DNA of 64,000 bases from Quillaja saponaria (lineage: Eukaryota > Streptophyta > Magnoliopsida > Fabales > Quillajaceae). The notes under the pieces are model-generated. The model did no database searches, was not told where the DNA came from, and saw only the letters and a program-made list of their open reading frames with translations. Location of the stretch: positions 13,162,001-13,226,000 of the forward strand of contig CM055613.1 in assembly GCA_029379385.1 (NCBI GenBank), given 5' to 3'. Positions within the stretch are counted from its first letter, which is position 1; each line of letters starts with the position of its first letter. Positions 22,686-34,600 of this stretch are shown in pieces. The translations under genes and the position numbers were made by a program.

Positions 22686-25275
22686 ATGGCTCTGGAAGCT
22701 CCACCTCTTCTCAATCCGGTTCACAAAACCGGTTTGCTTCATGACCGGTTCGCCTTCTCTGCAACATGTTTTCAACCTCTTCAGTACAGGCGGAAAACTG
22801 CTCACTTCTTATCCATTCGCCCACTTCATTCCCGGAAAACCACTTTCCGTCCATTAACTCTCCTTTCGGCAGTTTCCGAGTCCAACAAATTGAAAGTGAC
22901 GGATAAGGAGCCAACTGACCCGCCTGTAAGAATAGTGGCCCTCGTGGGTGATGGAACTATCAGTCCTCTAAAATCCGCAACTTGGGAAGAAGTCATGCTC
23001 CACACGGTTAAGTACTCAAATATTCTCTCAAAAGCTTTTTTTTATTATTATGATTATCTAAATTTATATTATTCTTTTAATTCACCTTATTGCATAATAA
23101 TTTTTGTGTGGGATAATTTTGTATATTATGCAAATGAAGAAAAATTTCATCGAAGTATGTGGGGTTATGTTAAGTGATAGCAATAACTAGTAGGAGTAAG
23201 TATTAACAGAGCTCTAGTTGTGCTTGGACATGAACATTGTTAAGGTGAATTGGAACTTGTGCTGTGGTTTCCACAATGGAAGTTTTGGTATGAGGAAGCA
23301 ATGGGCTGTGCAAATTGAATTAATTTTACCAAGTTGAAAAGGTGGGATCTGTTGAGAGTAGTGACTGGTTAAGATTAGCTGAGTAAGTTCTAATAGAATT
23401 TTTGAAGGCTTAGAAGTACCTATGATATATGGTAATTTGGGCAGAGTTATTTAGTGGCATTATGTGGTAACTTTGTTGTGTCCGTACATTTATCAAGAGG
23501 GTATGTATGTATTATGATTTTTGAAGATTTTGGCACTGATGCCATACTTTCAATGGAAGAGTTGATTGGGAGGAGGTGATGTGCAATTTGGTCTTCATTA
23601 GCTGAGAGAAGACATATGTGACGCTTTCCTTGTTATATACATCGTGTTTGATTTCTTTGTTCGGGTTTTTTTTCCTTTTGGAAAAATATGCTGTTGGAAA
23701 ATATGTTAATATCTTTATCACTCGTGATCTTGTTACTAACTTCTGGCACTTTCATATTGCCCGGATAGCTGGAAGCTTTTAGCTTCATGTTTGAGTGGTT
23801 ATGGCTTTTGGGACTAGAGTACCTTGGAATACCCAGTATATTTATTTTTGTTCTCCATATCTCTAGTATTTGTCTAGTAATGTTCTGTTCTGTTCTGTAT
23901 ATGGCATGGCTATTATTAAGATGTTCTGCTTCTGTAATAGATCTGTTATCCTTATTACCAGGCAAAGCGACTGAAATGGGTTGACGAAGGGTATGAGCTG
24001 CTTGTCTTTACTGACAAATTTAGTCAATGTAATGATCAAACTTACGGAGCGAATGTACGACGGGAATTACAAAATGCAGATATATTGTTGATCGTTGCTG
24101 TTACAAGTCAAGAGACAGTCAACTGGATAAAGACGAACAGTAAGAACATTCAAAACATAATATGCTTCCACGCTGCGCCTGAACTAGGGAACAAATTAGG
24201 AGGCTATTATGTTCAGAGTAAGACAAAAGGAAGTATATTTGACAACATAGTGAGAATTTCTCAATCAAATGAAACAAAAGAAGCATCTAAAGTAGTTGAG
24301 ACTGTATCTGAGGCATGGGATCGACATAGTTCTGATGATATAAGGTTCTGTTTGCTGGTACTAATCAATGCTTATGTAAAGCCAGTTCCAATACTGAAGA
24401 ACTTGAGATCAAAGGGATTTTCTACCCTGAACTGCATGGTAAAGAACTGTGGGCCTCAGATACTTAATTGCCTCTTGGATCCCAATTGTAGAAAAGCTCT
24501 TCGGTGCTTAAACCAGTGCAGTCCTGTGGATCAAGTTTGTAATTATCGATGTATTGCTTCATATGAAAGTGCAACTTTAGAAGCTTTTTCACTGTGTGTG
24601 TTACAGAAAAATAATTGTCTTGAATTGGATGCTAAGATTCCTGAGAAGCCATATGTGCCCCCTATGGTTAAATTCCAGGGAAAGAACTTATCTCATGAGA
24701 CTGCTGAAGATCTATTTGTTGGCTGGTTGGGGAGTTTGAATTGGAGTTGGCGTGTCGTGGCAGGGCAAAACCCTGCTTATGATCAATTCCCATGCCAGTA
24801 CCAGCTCTTTTATAGGGGAAAAGCAAAAGGATCATTTTGGTATGAACCAGTTTTCCAGGTAAGAACCTTGGAGGGGAAGATGGTATGGAGGAGGAGAAAA
24901 TATCGTGTAAAGAGAGGTAAGATCCCTGGGACATTCTATTTTAGTGTTTTGGATAATGGGGTTGTCTCAAATGAGTTTTGGACAATCGTGGATGTGTCAG
25001 ATGATCTTGGTTGGGGTTTGTTCCATTATAGTGGTGCAGCTCGAGTTGCTGGACAGTCTTATACAGGGGCAGTGCTAGTTAGTTCAGATGGACAATATCC
25101 AAACGATATGGAAAGAAGTGGAGTAATTCTTGCCTTGGAGAAGTGTGGAATCAAAGAGTGGGAGCTCTATACTGTAGATAACAGTTCATGCATAAATCCT
25201 CCATTGGGAATTCCAGAAGGTTCACGGTTACATGCTATAATCAAAATTAAAGATCCAGATCAGGCACCTGTATAA
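22686..25275 (+). CDS. VDR: Violaxanthin de-epoxidase-related protein (VDR), chloroplast
   Basis: Plastid lipocalin-like protein related to violaxanthin de-epoxidase; its substrate is not established. Two exons, 22686-23006 and 23962-25275, 544 residues. The ATG at 22686 is the first in this frame and opens a Ser/Thr/Arg-rich transit peptide (to about residue 65). Residues about 85-250 form a domain not found in VDE itself (begins VRIVALVGDGTISPLK). Residues about 265-326 are the cysteine-rich VDE domain with about a dozen cysteines (NCMVKNCGPQILNC, CRKALRCLNQC, CNYRCIASY). Residues about 360-500 are the lipocalin domain (SWRVVAGQNPAYDQFPCQ, GTFYFSVLDNG, WTIVDVSDD, GAVLVSSDG). It is distinguished from VDE1 by the N-terminal domain and lack of a Glu-rich C-terminus. 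The frame is intact. Confidence 0.93.
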
Positions 25276-27446
25276 TTGTTCTTAATACCGAAAATCAGTC
25301 TCCTATGTTAAGGCCGGTTATTCTTCATCCAGGTGCTCTTTTTGTCTTATTGTTGCTGGTACCAGCATTGTGTACAGTTGATTCCTTAATCCATGTTGTG
25401 TGAATTAAACATGTGCTCACTTTAAGATATGGATCTCATTTTGCGAAAAATCATGATTTAACTTACTTTTGAAAATGAGTTGTACTCCAATCTACTCCAA
25501 TCCTTTAATATTAACATATGTCATGATATTGAGCTCCAAATGTTAACTTTTGAAAATAAATTTTACTGAAACCCTTAAAGATTTACATTTATCAATGCCA
25601 AAAAAGCAAGCACAGCCGTGAATTCAACAGTATAATGGCTAGTTCTCTTTTGATTTTTATTTTTGACTCGGGTGAAAATATATTTACAGAAGTTGGTCCT
25701 CAATGAATGAACTCTTTTGCAATACACAGATATACTGTACACTCTTAGAAAACAAGGATGATATAATTAGTTAAACCCGATTGATTATAAAAGTTTAATA
25801 TTCCTATTGTTAATTTTTTTTTATTATAGTTGTTTATCCCATCTTGAATATTTAAAGCTATAATACTTAATTGTTGATGAGAGACATAATTAATTAATAT
25901 AAATAGTATTTATATAAAAAAATTACAAAAATTCACTGTAAATTTGACCAGCACTTTTCTTTTCTTTTTTTTTCTTTAAGAAGAAAATGTGACCAGCACT
26001 AGTAATAACATTCTTGCATATATCTATATCTACATAAATATTTATACTATATATATAAAATGGTTTTAAAACATAATCTTTGATTTCTTTAAATACTTTT
26101 ATAAGCTTTTATTGTTATGTAGTTACTTTTAATTGTTACTTTGCTACAAATAAACTGTTATTTTCTTTTACTTTTTTTTTTCTAATTTAATATCAATAGA
26201 ATTGTAAATGTTTTAACATTATTAATTTCTTTTTTACTAATGCTTTTCAATCTTAACAAATCTGAAAAAAATTCAATAATTATATGTCAATAGTAGTAAT
26301 TAAGATTGAATTTATCAATTTTTTGTTTTAATAAGTTCCTTATAAGCATAATTTTTTTTAGTTCTTCTCAAATTTATGAATGAATTTTTTATTCTTTAAA
26401 ATACTATGAATTAAATAAATATTAAGAACATAATTTCCATGATTATAATTATATTGTTGTTTTAACTTTTAATTCTTCTTCCATCTTAAGAATTAAAAAA
26501 AAAATATATATATATATATATATAAAAATTTATGAAGTTAATTTTTTTATTAAATTTATCTATTTATTTATGAATATAAAAGAGGTTTAGTAGAAGAATT
26601 TTTATTTTCTTAAATATCTTTATGAGTTTTTACTATTACTTAAATAATTTTTAGTTGTCATTTTGTTTCGAATAGACTATTTATTTTATTTTAATTTTTT
26701 TTCTAATTCTTCTCTATTTTAATATTAATATGATTAATTTATAGGTATTGATAAATTATAGAGAAGAATTGATAAATCTTAACTATTTTAATATTAATTT
26801 TTTAGTTCTTCTGTGAATTTAAAAAAATAAAAATGAAGAGTATAGTTTTTTTTATTACAATATTGTTGTGTTAATTTTTCTTCCATATTTAGAATTTAAT
26901 ATTATTTAACTAGATTTATCTATTTGTTTAATACCATTAGTATGGAGTATGTTTTTATTAATTATAATATCTTGATATGTATATTGATTAATTGTTGATG
27001 AATATATATTTAAATATCATACAAACGATTTACGAGTAATGCGTGTGCCATGAAAACTAGTATTTAAATATAAATTGACCTCAACATTCTTGATAGTCAT
27101 ATATACATAATTGAGCACCTACAAGCTTCCTACTCTATCATATATGCATAAACCCCTCCTCTCAGGTGAATATGAGATTTGATTCTAGGTTCTTGATTAA
27201 TATTAAGACTGAGTGGTTTACCAATTGAAATAATTAACACAAATAAACGTAGAAAGATAAACTTAAGCATCAAGAATACTAAATGTTAAAGACAAATTTA
27301 AGAAAATTAAATAAATATTTGTGTATTTACACGGGTTATATGCTAGTGAATATAACCATGCCGATTAGCTATACCTATACCCCTTTTGTTTTCTTTTTCA
27401 TTCATGACTCACTCATTTTCCTTAAACATGTTCATAATCAGCTACA
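25276..27446. other. Intergenic AT-rich DNA after VDR
   Basis: No gene seen. Composition is dominated by T- and A-rich runs, including an (AT)n microsatellite near 26504-26524. Several TTTTA-rich phrases recur loosely (26090-26160 and 26610-26700 share TTTTATAAGCTTTTA-like and TAATTTTTAGTTGTCA-like stretches), which suggests an old duplicated repeat. Confidence 0.5.
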
Positions 27447-27454
27447 AGCCTAAG

Positions 27455-28525
27455 CAGGGGCGGATGGAGGTGAAGACCCCCGACTTTTAAAAATCATCTT
27501 ATAAGTATAGGTAAATTATGAAATTGACCCCACTGGATTGTATAATTTTTTTTTTGCCCTTACTGAATTAAAAAAAATAAATAGTCCAAAAACTATTGAC
27601 CCGCTAGTAAATCAACAGGATAAAATTGAAAATACTCTAAGTTAACTCGGTCTAATGCCCAACTCAATAAAATAAAAACTAAAACTAAAACTAAAAAGGT
27701 TCAAAACCCAACTCAATTAAATAAAAGTTAAAACTACAAGGCAAAACTTTGCCTCTTATTCTAACTCTATGAAGAATCTTCCTTAAAAAAATGAACAATT
27801 AGCCATCACTATGAGTGAAAAAATAAATTTTAGAGTCGTAAACCTTCAAAATCATAAAAGAGATTCTGTTTTGGTAACCCATCTAAGCCATCTTTTCTAA
27901 TTCTAAGTGATTCTTTTTTGCAAATCTAATTTTCTTTTGTCTGGATTTTGAAATCTGATTAACAAATAAATTAATTAAATTTAAGCCCTTTTTTGTTTAT
28001 TTTTTCAATTTTAAGAGAAAATATAAATTAATAATATAAATTAAATTATACTCTATAAATTTAGCAATTTGGCACTTGACTTTTAAATAATTACTAAAAA
28101 TTTAACAATTTAGCAAGAAAAAATATATTTAATTATTTAATTTTTTTTATTCTATTTTATTTAATTTTTTTCAATTGAACTCATGACCCTTGTTAACAAA
28201 TTCTATAATATTATATTATAAATATAAAGTTTCCTTAACTACAAAACTTTTAAATATGCTAGTTATACCAAAAATCTGATATTGAATCTTGTCTTTACAT
28301 GGGAGACAGTTTCTGAAAAGAGCGAGAGAGTTGTCTTCTATTGTGTAACTCATAAGCCCAACTAGCCTTCATAGAAGTTAAACTTAAGTCTATATAATTT
28401 AATAAATTTTATTGCATGAAATTAAATAAAAAAATTTTGTTGGGTACGGATCTGTATAATATATATATCTTTCCTTTTTTTCGTACCTATGTCGCCATAT
28501 GAAAAAATTTCTAGATCCGCCACTG
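27455..28525. mobile_element. Non-autonomous hAT-type DNA transposon
   Basis: 1071-bp element flanked by a perfect 8-bp target duplication AGCCTAAG (27447-27454 and 28526-28533). Terminal inverted repeats are short and near-perfect: CAGGGGCGGAT at the left, and the right end reads ATCCGCCACTG, the complement of CAGTGGCGGAT. Interior is AT-rich with no transposase. The 8-bp duplication and CAGNGGCGGAT ends fit the hAT superfamily. Confidence 0.82.
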
Positions 28526-28955
28526 AGCCTAAGACCCATATAAAACCATGATAAATCCAATTGGCACAACGATGAAGAGGTCATGACCATATATGACTAT
28601 GTGGGATGGCTGGCTAGGCAGTATCATAAAGAAATTAGTAATGAGCTAAGACAAAAGGAGAGGAGATTTGAGATTCATTCGACGAGCACTACAACATCCA
28701 AATTCCAAAACTGTAGGTACAAATTAGTTATTTTAATCTGACAGACTTATGTGCATAAAGTGTTTCTATATAAACCCAAAACGTTTTCGATTTCCTTTTC
28801 TTCTAGGTATCTAGGTGTATTCTCCCTTTAATTTTCTTCATTCTCTATATCTGCCAAAATTTTCCAATTTTGCCAACTTCTAAAGGTAGTTTATCATTCA
28901 TCCAGAACCAACAAAACACCGCATGCATTCACAGACCTCATGTCATGGGCCGTCA

Positions 28956-29140
28956 CATGAGAATTAAACATGGCGAACCGTGACATGTGTCGAGACATGT
29001 GTCAAGATGAATGTCCCATGAGAATTAAGCATGGCGAGCCATGACATGTGTTGAGACATGCTTCGCAATTGAAATAGGACATTGGCGCAGCATGAGAATT
29101 AATCAATGCAGGCTCACATAGGACACCATATCAATGCTTG
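28956..29140. repeat. Degenerate direct repeat with CATGAGAATTAA units
   Basis: The phrase CATGAGAATTAA starts at 28956, 29017 and 29091. The first two units continue with matching GCATGGCGA-CC-TGACATGTGT-GAGACATG; the third is much diverged. Followed to about 29390 by further non-coding repeat-like DNA. Confidence 0.6.
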
Positions 29141-29387
29141 CATGGCGTCAAACGAAAGATGAATGGGACACAAGCTCATTGAGAACTTGTGGAAGGCTTA
29201 TGGCAACATGAGACAACTTTGAAGAAGCACTGTGGAAGCTTGTGGAAATTCTATACAAGCTAAAGGTAACTTGTGTAATGTTCTAGAATATGAACCTAGA
29301 CATTCTCTTCCGTACTTGAACAAGCTCTTCAAGAAGATCATCATAACTATTTAAACCTGCTCAGCTAATACTTGTATCCATTTCTTC

Positions 29388-30420
29388 TTGTGAAAATATC
29401 ATTAAGTATTGAATAGAGATAAAATCATTTTCTCCTCAACTAAAGCTTGATTCCCCTTTCTCATAGCTACCATTGCTGACACCCTAGCACTTGATTCATC
29501 ATCACAATCATCAGTGACCCTGCCCCTCGGCATTTCGGTAGCTTCTCCTAAATTATCTTCTCCACCATCCCCAAACTCCTAGACAACTTTGCTTATTTTT
29601 TTAAAGGAAAGGAAAGTTATTTTCAATATCATTAAGTACTGAATTGAGATAATATCATTTTCTTCTCCACTAAAGTGTGATTCCCCTTTCTCATGGCTAC
29701 CACTGCTGCCACCCCTGCTAGGACTTGATTCATCATCACAATCATCAGGTGACCCATGCCCCTCCGACATTTCTGTAACTTCTCCTACATTATCTTCTCC
29801 ACCATTCCCAAGCTCTCCAGACAATTTTGCCTTTTTATTTTAAAGGTGCTAATACTATGCATAAAGGAAAGTTATCTTGAAAATATAACAAAATTTGCAT
29901 GAAAATATCCAACAAAATCATAATTGAAAGGTAAAGTTACAGTAATATATTATGCTCATGCAATATATGCAGATATCTGTGTATCTATAAAGGTGTATGC
30001 AGATATCTGTGTATTTAAAGAGGTGCATATATGTATGTGAAGTGATATCGAGATAAAATCATTTTCTTCTTCACTAAAGCTTGATTCCCCTTTCTCATGG
30101 CTACCACTGCTGCCACCCCTACGACTTGATTCATCATCACAATCATCAGGTGACCCATGCCCCCTCCAGCATTTCTATAGCTTCTCCTAAATTATCTTCT
30201 CCACGATTCTCAAACTCTCTAGACAACTTTGCCTTTTTACTTTAAAGGTTCTAATACTATGCATCAAGGAAAGTTATCTTGAAAATATGACAAAATTTTT
30301 ATGAAAATATCTAACAAAATCATAAAGTAAAGTTAGAGTGATGTATTATGCTTATGCAATATATGTAGATATCTGTGTATTTAAAGAGGTGCATATATGC
30401 ATGTGAAGTGATGAAGATTG
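29388..30420. repeat. Three-copy direct repeat of about 200 bp, two copies with a long tail
   Basis: Copies at about 29388-29592, 29624-29831 and 30048-30233 share CTTGATTCCCCTTTCTCAT, GATTCATCATCACAATCATC and TAAATTATCTTCTCCACCAT-type blocks. Copies two and three are each followed by a second shared segment (29836-30051 and 30240-30415) with TACTATGCAT-AAGGAAAGTTATCTTGAAAATAT and ATATCTGTGTATTTAAAGAGGTGCATATATG. On the minus strand, copy two is open (29824-29579) and encodes a Gly/Ser/Asp/Glu-rich peptide; the other copies are broken in that frame. It could be a captured exon fragment amplified in tandem. Source gene not recognised. Confidence 0.7.
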
Positions 30421-30736
30421 AAAAGAGTGTTTGTGTTATTCAGAGTACTGACAGTTATCTATATAAGCTAAAGGTAACTTTAATTTACCTTTGATAATTT
30501 ACTTCCATCATCGTATTTTACACCAACCTTAATTTGACGGACCGGACCAGACCAGAATGCACCCAACGCTAGAGAGACCGTACTCAAGCCCAAGGGGTTT
30601 CTTTCACTTGTACTACATGGATCGGGGTCTGTTATAAGCAATAGAGATCGGCCTTATTTTAAAGTTTAACTTACTACGTCTTTGGTAAGTTTAAGTGCAA
30701 GAGATTGGCCTAACTTATTAGGTTGAATTAGTTGAT

Positions 30737-30804
30737 GCGGTCAAAAAAAAATTAAAAAAAAATAGTCATGGCGGTCAAAAACAAATTAAAAAAAAATAGT
30801 CATG
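30737..30804. repeat. Two-copy 34-bp tandem repeat
   Basis: GCGGTCAAAAA followed by A-rich sequence and AATAGTCATG, repeated twice head to tail with one or two differences. Confidence 0.75.
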
Positions 30805-31278
30805 GCGTTTAATCATTGTTGATATACATTCTCATAATTAAATCTCTACACTAGATAAATATGAAGGCTTGTGTAATGATTTTCATGCTAATTAATAGGC
30901 TCAAAAAGAAAGTTTGCGCATGTAACATGTGAGAGAAGTTGTCATAGTTGTTAATTAGTATTACAAATGATGCAAAACTAGAATAAAGAAATGGCATGTA
31001 TAAACTAAGTAACTTATTTGTTTTAAGTATCAATTTGAATGTATCAAATTAGTCAAGTTGGTTAAGTGTGTGTTGATTAATGCTTCATGCAAAATCGAGG
31101 TCTTCCAAGTCAAGGACAAGGATTAATTCTTGATTAGAGAGAGACTATAGCAACTATGATTAGAAGCCCACGGCTAATAGTTTTTTTTCTTTTCGAAAGT
31201 ATTTAGGAAACACAAGACCAAAAGGTTGTGATACACATTAGAATGACTTTTCTTTGTCGCGAAAAATTATGATATATT

Positions 31279-31490
31279 CAAAAAGGTTTGTCTGGTGGTC
31301 AAGAATGTGTGCTTCCACCTTTACTGACTTGTGTGTTTGAATCTCCTTAGAAGATTATGTGAAAGAGTAAAGTTCCTATAAATTTCTTAGTCCTGGATTG
31401 GATGACTTGCTTTTGACCTGATTGAGAAGTGATTAATCAAGGTGAACATAAACTGGTCAGGATACGCCTGACTACTAAACCCAAAACAAA
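31279..31490 (+). mobile_element. Possible tRNA-derived SINE
   Basis: Carries an A box-like stretch TCTGGTGGTCAAGAATG (about 31289) and a B box-like GTGTTTGAATCTCC (about 31332), followed by a 3' body. This layout matches plant SINEs. Neither a poly-A/T tail nor target duplications were resolved. Confidence 0.35.
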
Positions 31491-33762
31491 TTATTATGAT
31501 CTTTGTTGTTCAATGCCAAAGCTTACTATGTCAATTATAATTACCTTGTTAGGAAAAAATAAATAAACATGTTAGCTTTGTATGGCAAACATAAGTAATA
31601 ATAACAAAGACTTTATGGATAATAATCCTTCCTAGCTATAAGGTAGGCCATTTCTTGACATTATTATGCTCAATATCAAAAGGAGAAGAGACGGCATGAT
31701 TTTACAATTGTTATAGGTTGGTTTTTTGACATATAAACGGATTAGAAAGTGAAAGATTACTAGACAGCACTATTTAGAGGTCACTTTAGGCCTAGTATTC
31801 CTTATAAATAAGTAAATGACATCTCTTCTTAACTATCAATTACCAATCCGAGAATTAAAACTTCCAAATATCTTTTTTTTAAATTACATGGTCATTGACT
31901 AAAGACTATCAACATATAACTATAGTTATATCAATTATACTTGACTGTATAAGCTATTGGTTTTATTATAACCACCTATAATAACTGTTTGGTAGACTCC
32001 ACATGTTTTTGTGAAATTACTTGAGTATTCTCTTAAATGCTACAACAAATTTACACATATATAACCCCACATGCTTAGAAATTTACACACGTATGTGATA
32101 GTCTTTTATAGTTTATAACATATTTAAGTGATATCTCATATTTAAGTGCATATATAAGATCAGAGTTTTCCATAATTTGGTAATGATGTTCATTTAATTG
32201 CATATTTTCAAAAAAAGAAAAGAAAAATTATTCCATTGGTTATAATTGAGAGATATAAACGGGAGAAAATAAGATAAAGAAAAAAAATTGTTTTAATTAA
32301 TTTCTCTCCATTTCTTTATTCTCTTTAAAAAAAAAAATTTCTAATAAATTTCAAAAAATATTAATTACAATTGATAAAATTTCTTGATATAACATAAAAG
32401 ATCAAGTGATTTGAGTTAAATTCTGTAGACTGGCAAATCAGATAAGTCTAAAGCTCTCGCTGCGCAGCAACATGCAATCCATGTGTAAGATGTAAGTGAG
32501 GTGTGCACGCATGTCAGCCTTGGCTGCAGAAGCCCACCAGCCAATGCCTCCAAACCAAACCTACAATTATATAAAGCAGATATATATATATATATTAGCT
32601 AATTATAGCTGAAACACAACCCCACCCACCAGTTTCATCCCCAGGCACCAACCTTCTTGTTCTCATTGAACAGTCATTTTCTTACACATAATGGATTCTG
32701 ATTAGCTGATGTGATGCTTTATGCTTTATGCTTTTTCCGTAGGGATTAATGCCCTCTGCTCATAACTTCTCTTTTCTCTACTTATTGAACTTCGATGTTC
32801 CACAATATAATATACTTAATAGTGTATATATATGTGTTATTTCTGTGTATAAATTTAGTGAAACTCGAATGAAACAGTTCATCCCTTGTGCTTTGCTTTA
32901 ATCACCTGAAAACCCAACGAAGCTAATTGATAGAAAAGAAGAGTAGGTTTTGTATGTAAATAGGTAAATGCTGGCTACGTTGAGATGCCTAAAGATCCCT
33001 AAATTGCATATTCGGACACGACAACTCTCATACATAAGAAGAACATTATAAATTCTTCACTCTTAATTCATTATTGATGTGTCCTCAGGATCAAGACTCA
33101 CAAAACACTTGAGCTGTAGTGTCTTGAGACTCATGAAATGAGTTGAACCATGCACGCTTAACCAAAATTTACAATTAAAACTTCTTAAAATTATTTATAT
33201 AACCCGAATACATTTAATATAAGATAGACTCAACCACACCAATTCTAAACATCACGAATACAATATACTCTCATATATATACATTTAGACTGACTCAACA
33301 GCTACATTTGAATTTTAAAAGAATGAGATGATTGTATATATTTTCTTGTGCTATTCTATACCCAATCCAAAAAATGGGGTACTATGTATCTGACTTTATC
33401 GCGCCATGTGTATGGCCAGATGTTGTCCACCTCATTCAATTAATCTGCTGTTTTTTCTTCACTTGCTATGGCATTCTGCCCATTCACTTTTTATATTTAC
33501 AGTTTCTACCCATTATATTGAATTTGTAACAAGTACATCCTCCATTATGGTCATTTATAGATAAAAACAATCTTGGGAATAAAAATAGGCAATTTCAAAT
33601 GATACCATGAGAAAATCCATCTCCTTCATTCATTTCGTCTCAATCAAAAAATCTTTGGAATTATAGACTTCAAACCCAGAATCGCAGACACACACATACA
33701 ACATTATAACATAAAAATTATAAGTTAGAAGTATTAGAATTGAAAGTTTTGAACTTAGAAAG

Positions 33763-34600
33763 CATAAACATGCAAATTCCTTTATGATTGGTCCAAATGA
33801 GAAATTTTTATTTCTACAATTCTTAATCATTCACACGAACGTGCAAGTGTCCCCGTATCATCAAAACTGTAAAACGTTTTACCGTTTTGCCCTATCAAGC
33901 CCTAATTTTGAAATTTTCTAGCCTAAACACGTAAATATGGATAAATTCTTCTCCGTTGATCCAAACCAAGCCTTTTCTTCCACCTCTCCTCTCCAATCCT
34001 CGATCAAACTTGCATTCCCCAAGCACTATGAAATGGGGGGTATTTCCTTCGCCTATTATATGTATGAGAAATTGTTTATTTTTACACATCTTATTTGTCC
34101 TTATGGACACTCCGGAATCCCATCTTATCAAATAGAGATTTGTTTTATCATTTTTATCCTGAACCTTGATTTTTAAATTTTTTAGTTTAAAAAACATAAA
34201 CATGCATAAATTCATCTTAATTAATCAAAACGGGAAACCGTTCATTTTTACAGTTTTTATTCGTTCTCATAGACGTTGCAGTATTCCCGGCTCATCAACC
34301 GGATGAATATTTTACTATTTTGCCCCCCTCCCCCTTCCAAAGCCTGATTTTCAAAGTTTATAGCCAAAACACATAAATATGCATAAATTCTTCCTTGTTG
34401 ATCCAAATAAGAAGCTGTTTATTTTTACAAATTTTATTTATCTCCACAAACGTGCTGATATCTCCATCTCGTCAAACAGAAATTTGTTTTACCATTTTGA
34501 CTCCCGAACTCCGATTTGCAAAATTTCTAGTCTAAACACATAAACATGGCTAAATTATTATTTTTCAGTTGATCCAAATAAGAAACTAATTGTTCCTACA
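33763..34600. repeat. Tandem array of a repeat of about 170 bp, five copies
   Basis: The anchor CATAAACATG(C/G) or a near variant occurs at 33763, 33930, 34195, 34372 and 34539: spacings 167, 265, 177 and 167. Each copy continues with TAAATTCTT, a GATCCAAATAAGAAA-like stretch, TTTATTTTTACA, a TCTCATAGACGT-like stretch, CATCAAAC--AAAT--TTTTACCATTTTGCC and AATTTTCTAG. The long second unit holds about 95 bp extra. Copies are well diverged, so the array is old. Confidence 0.75.

Noticed and set aside
22633..22857. Alternative ATG-started frame at the VDR 5' end
   Set aside because: It is out of frame with the conserved VDR sequence and stops within exon 1; ATG 22686 gives a transit peptide joined to the conserved part.
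32450..32760. MicroRNA or small gene near a TATATATA run
   Set aside because: No long foldback and no recognised mature miRNA sequence could be found by eye.
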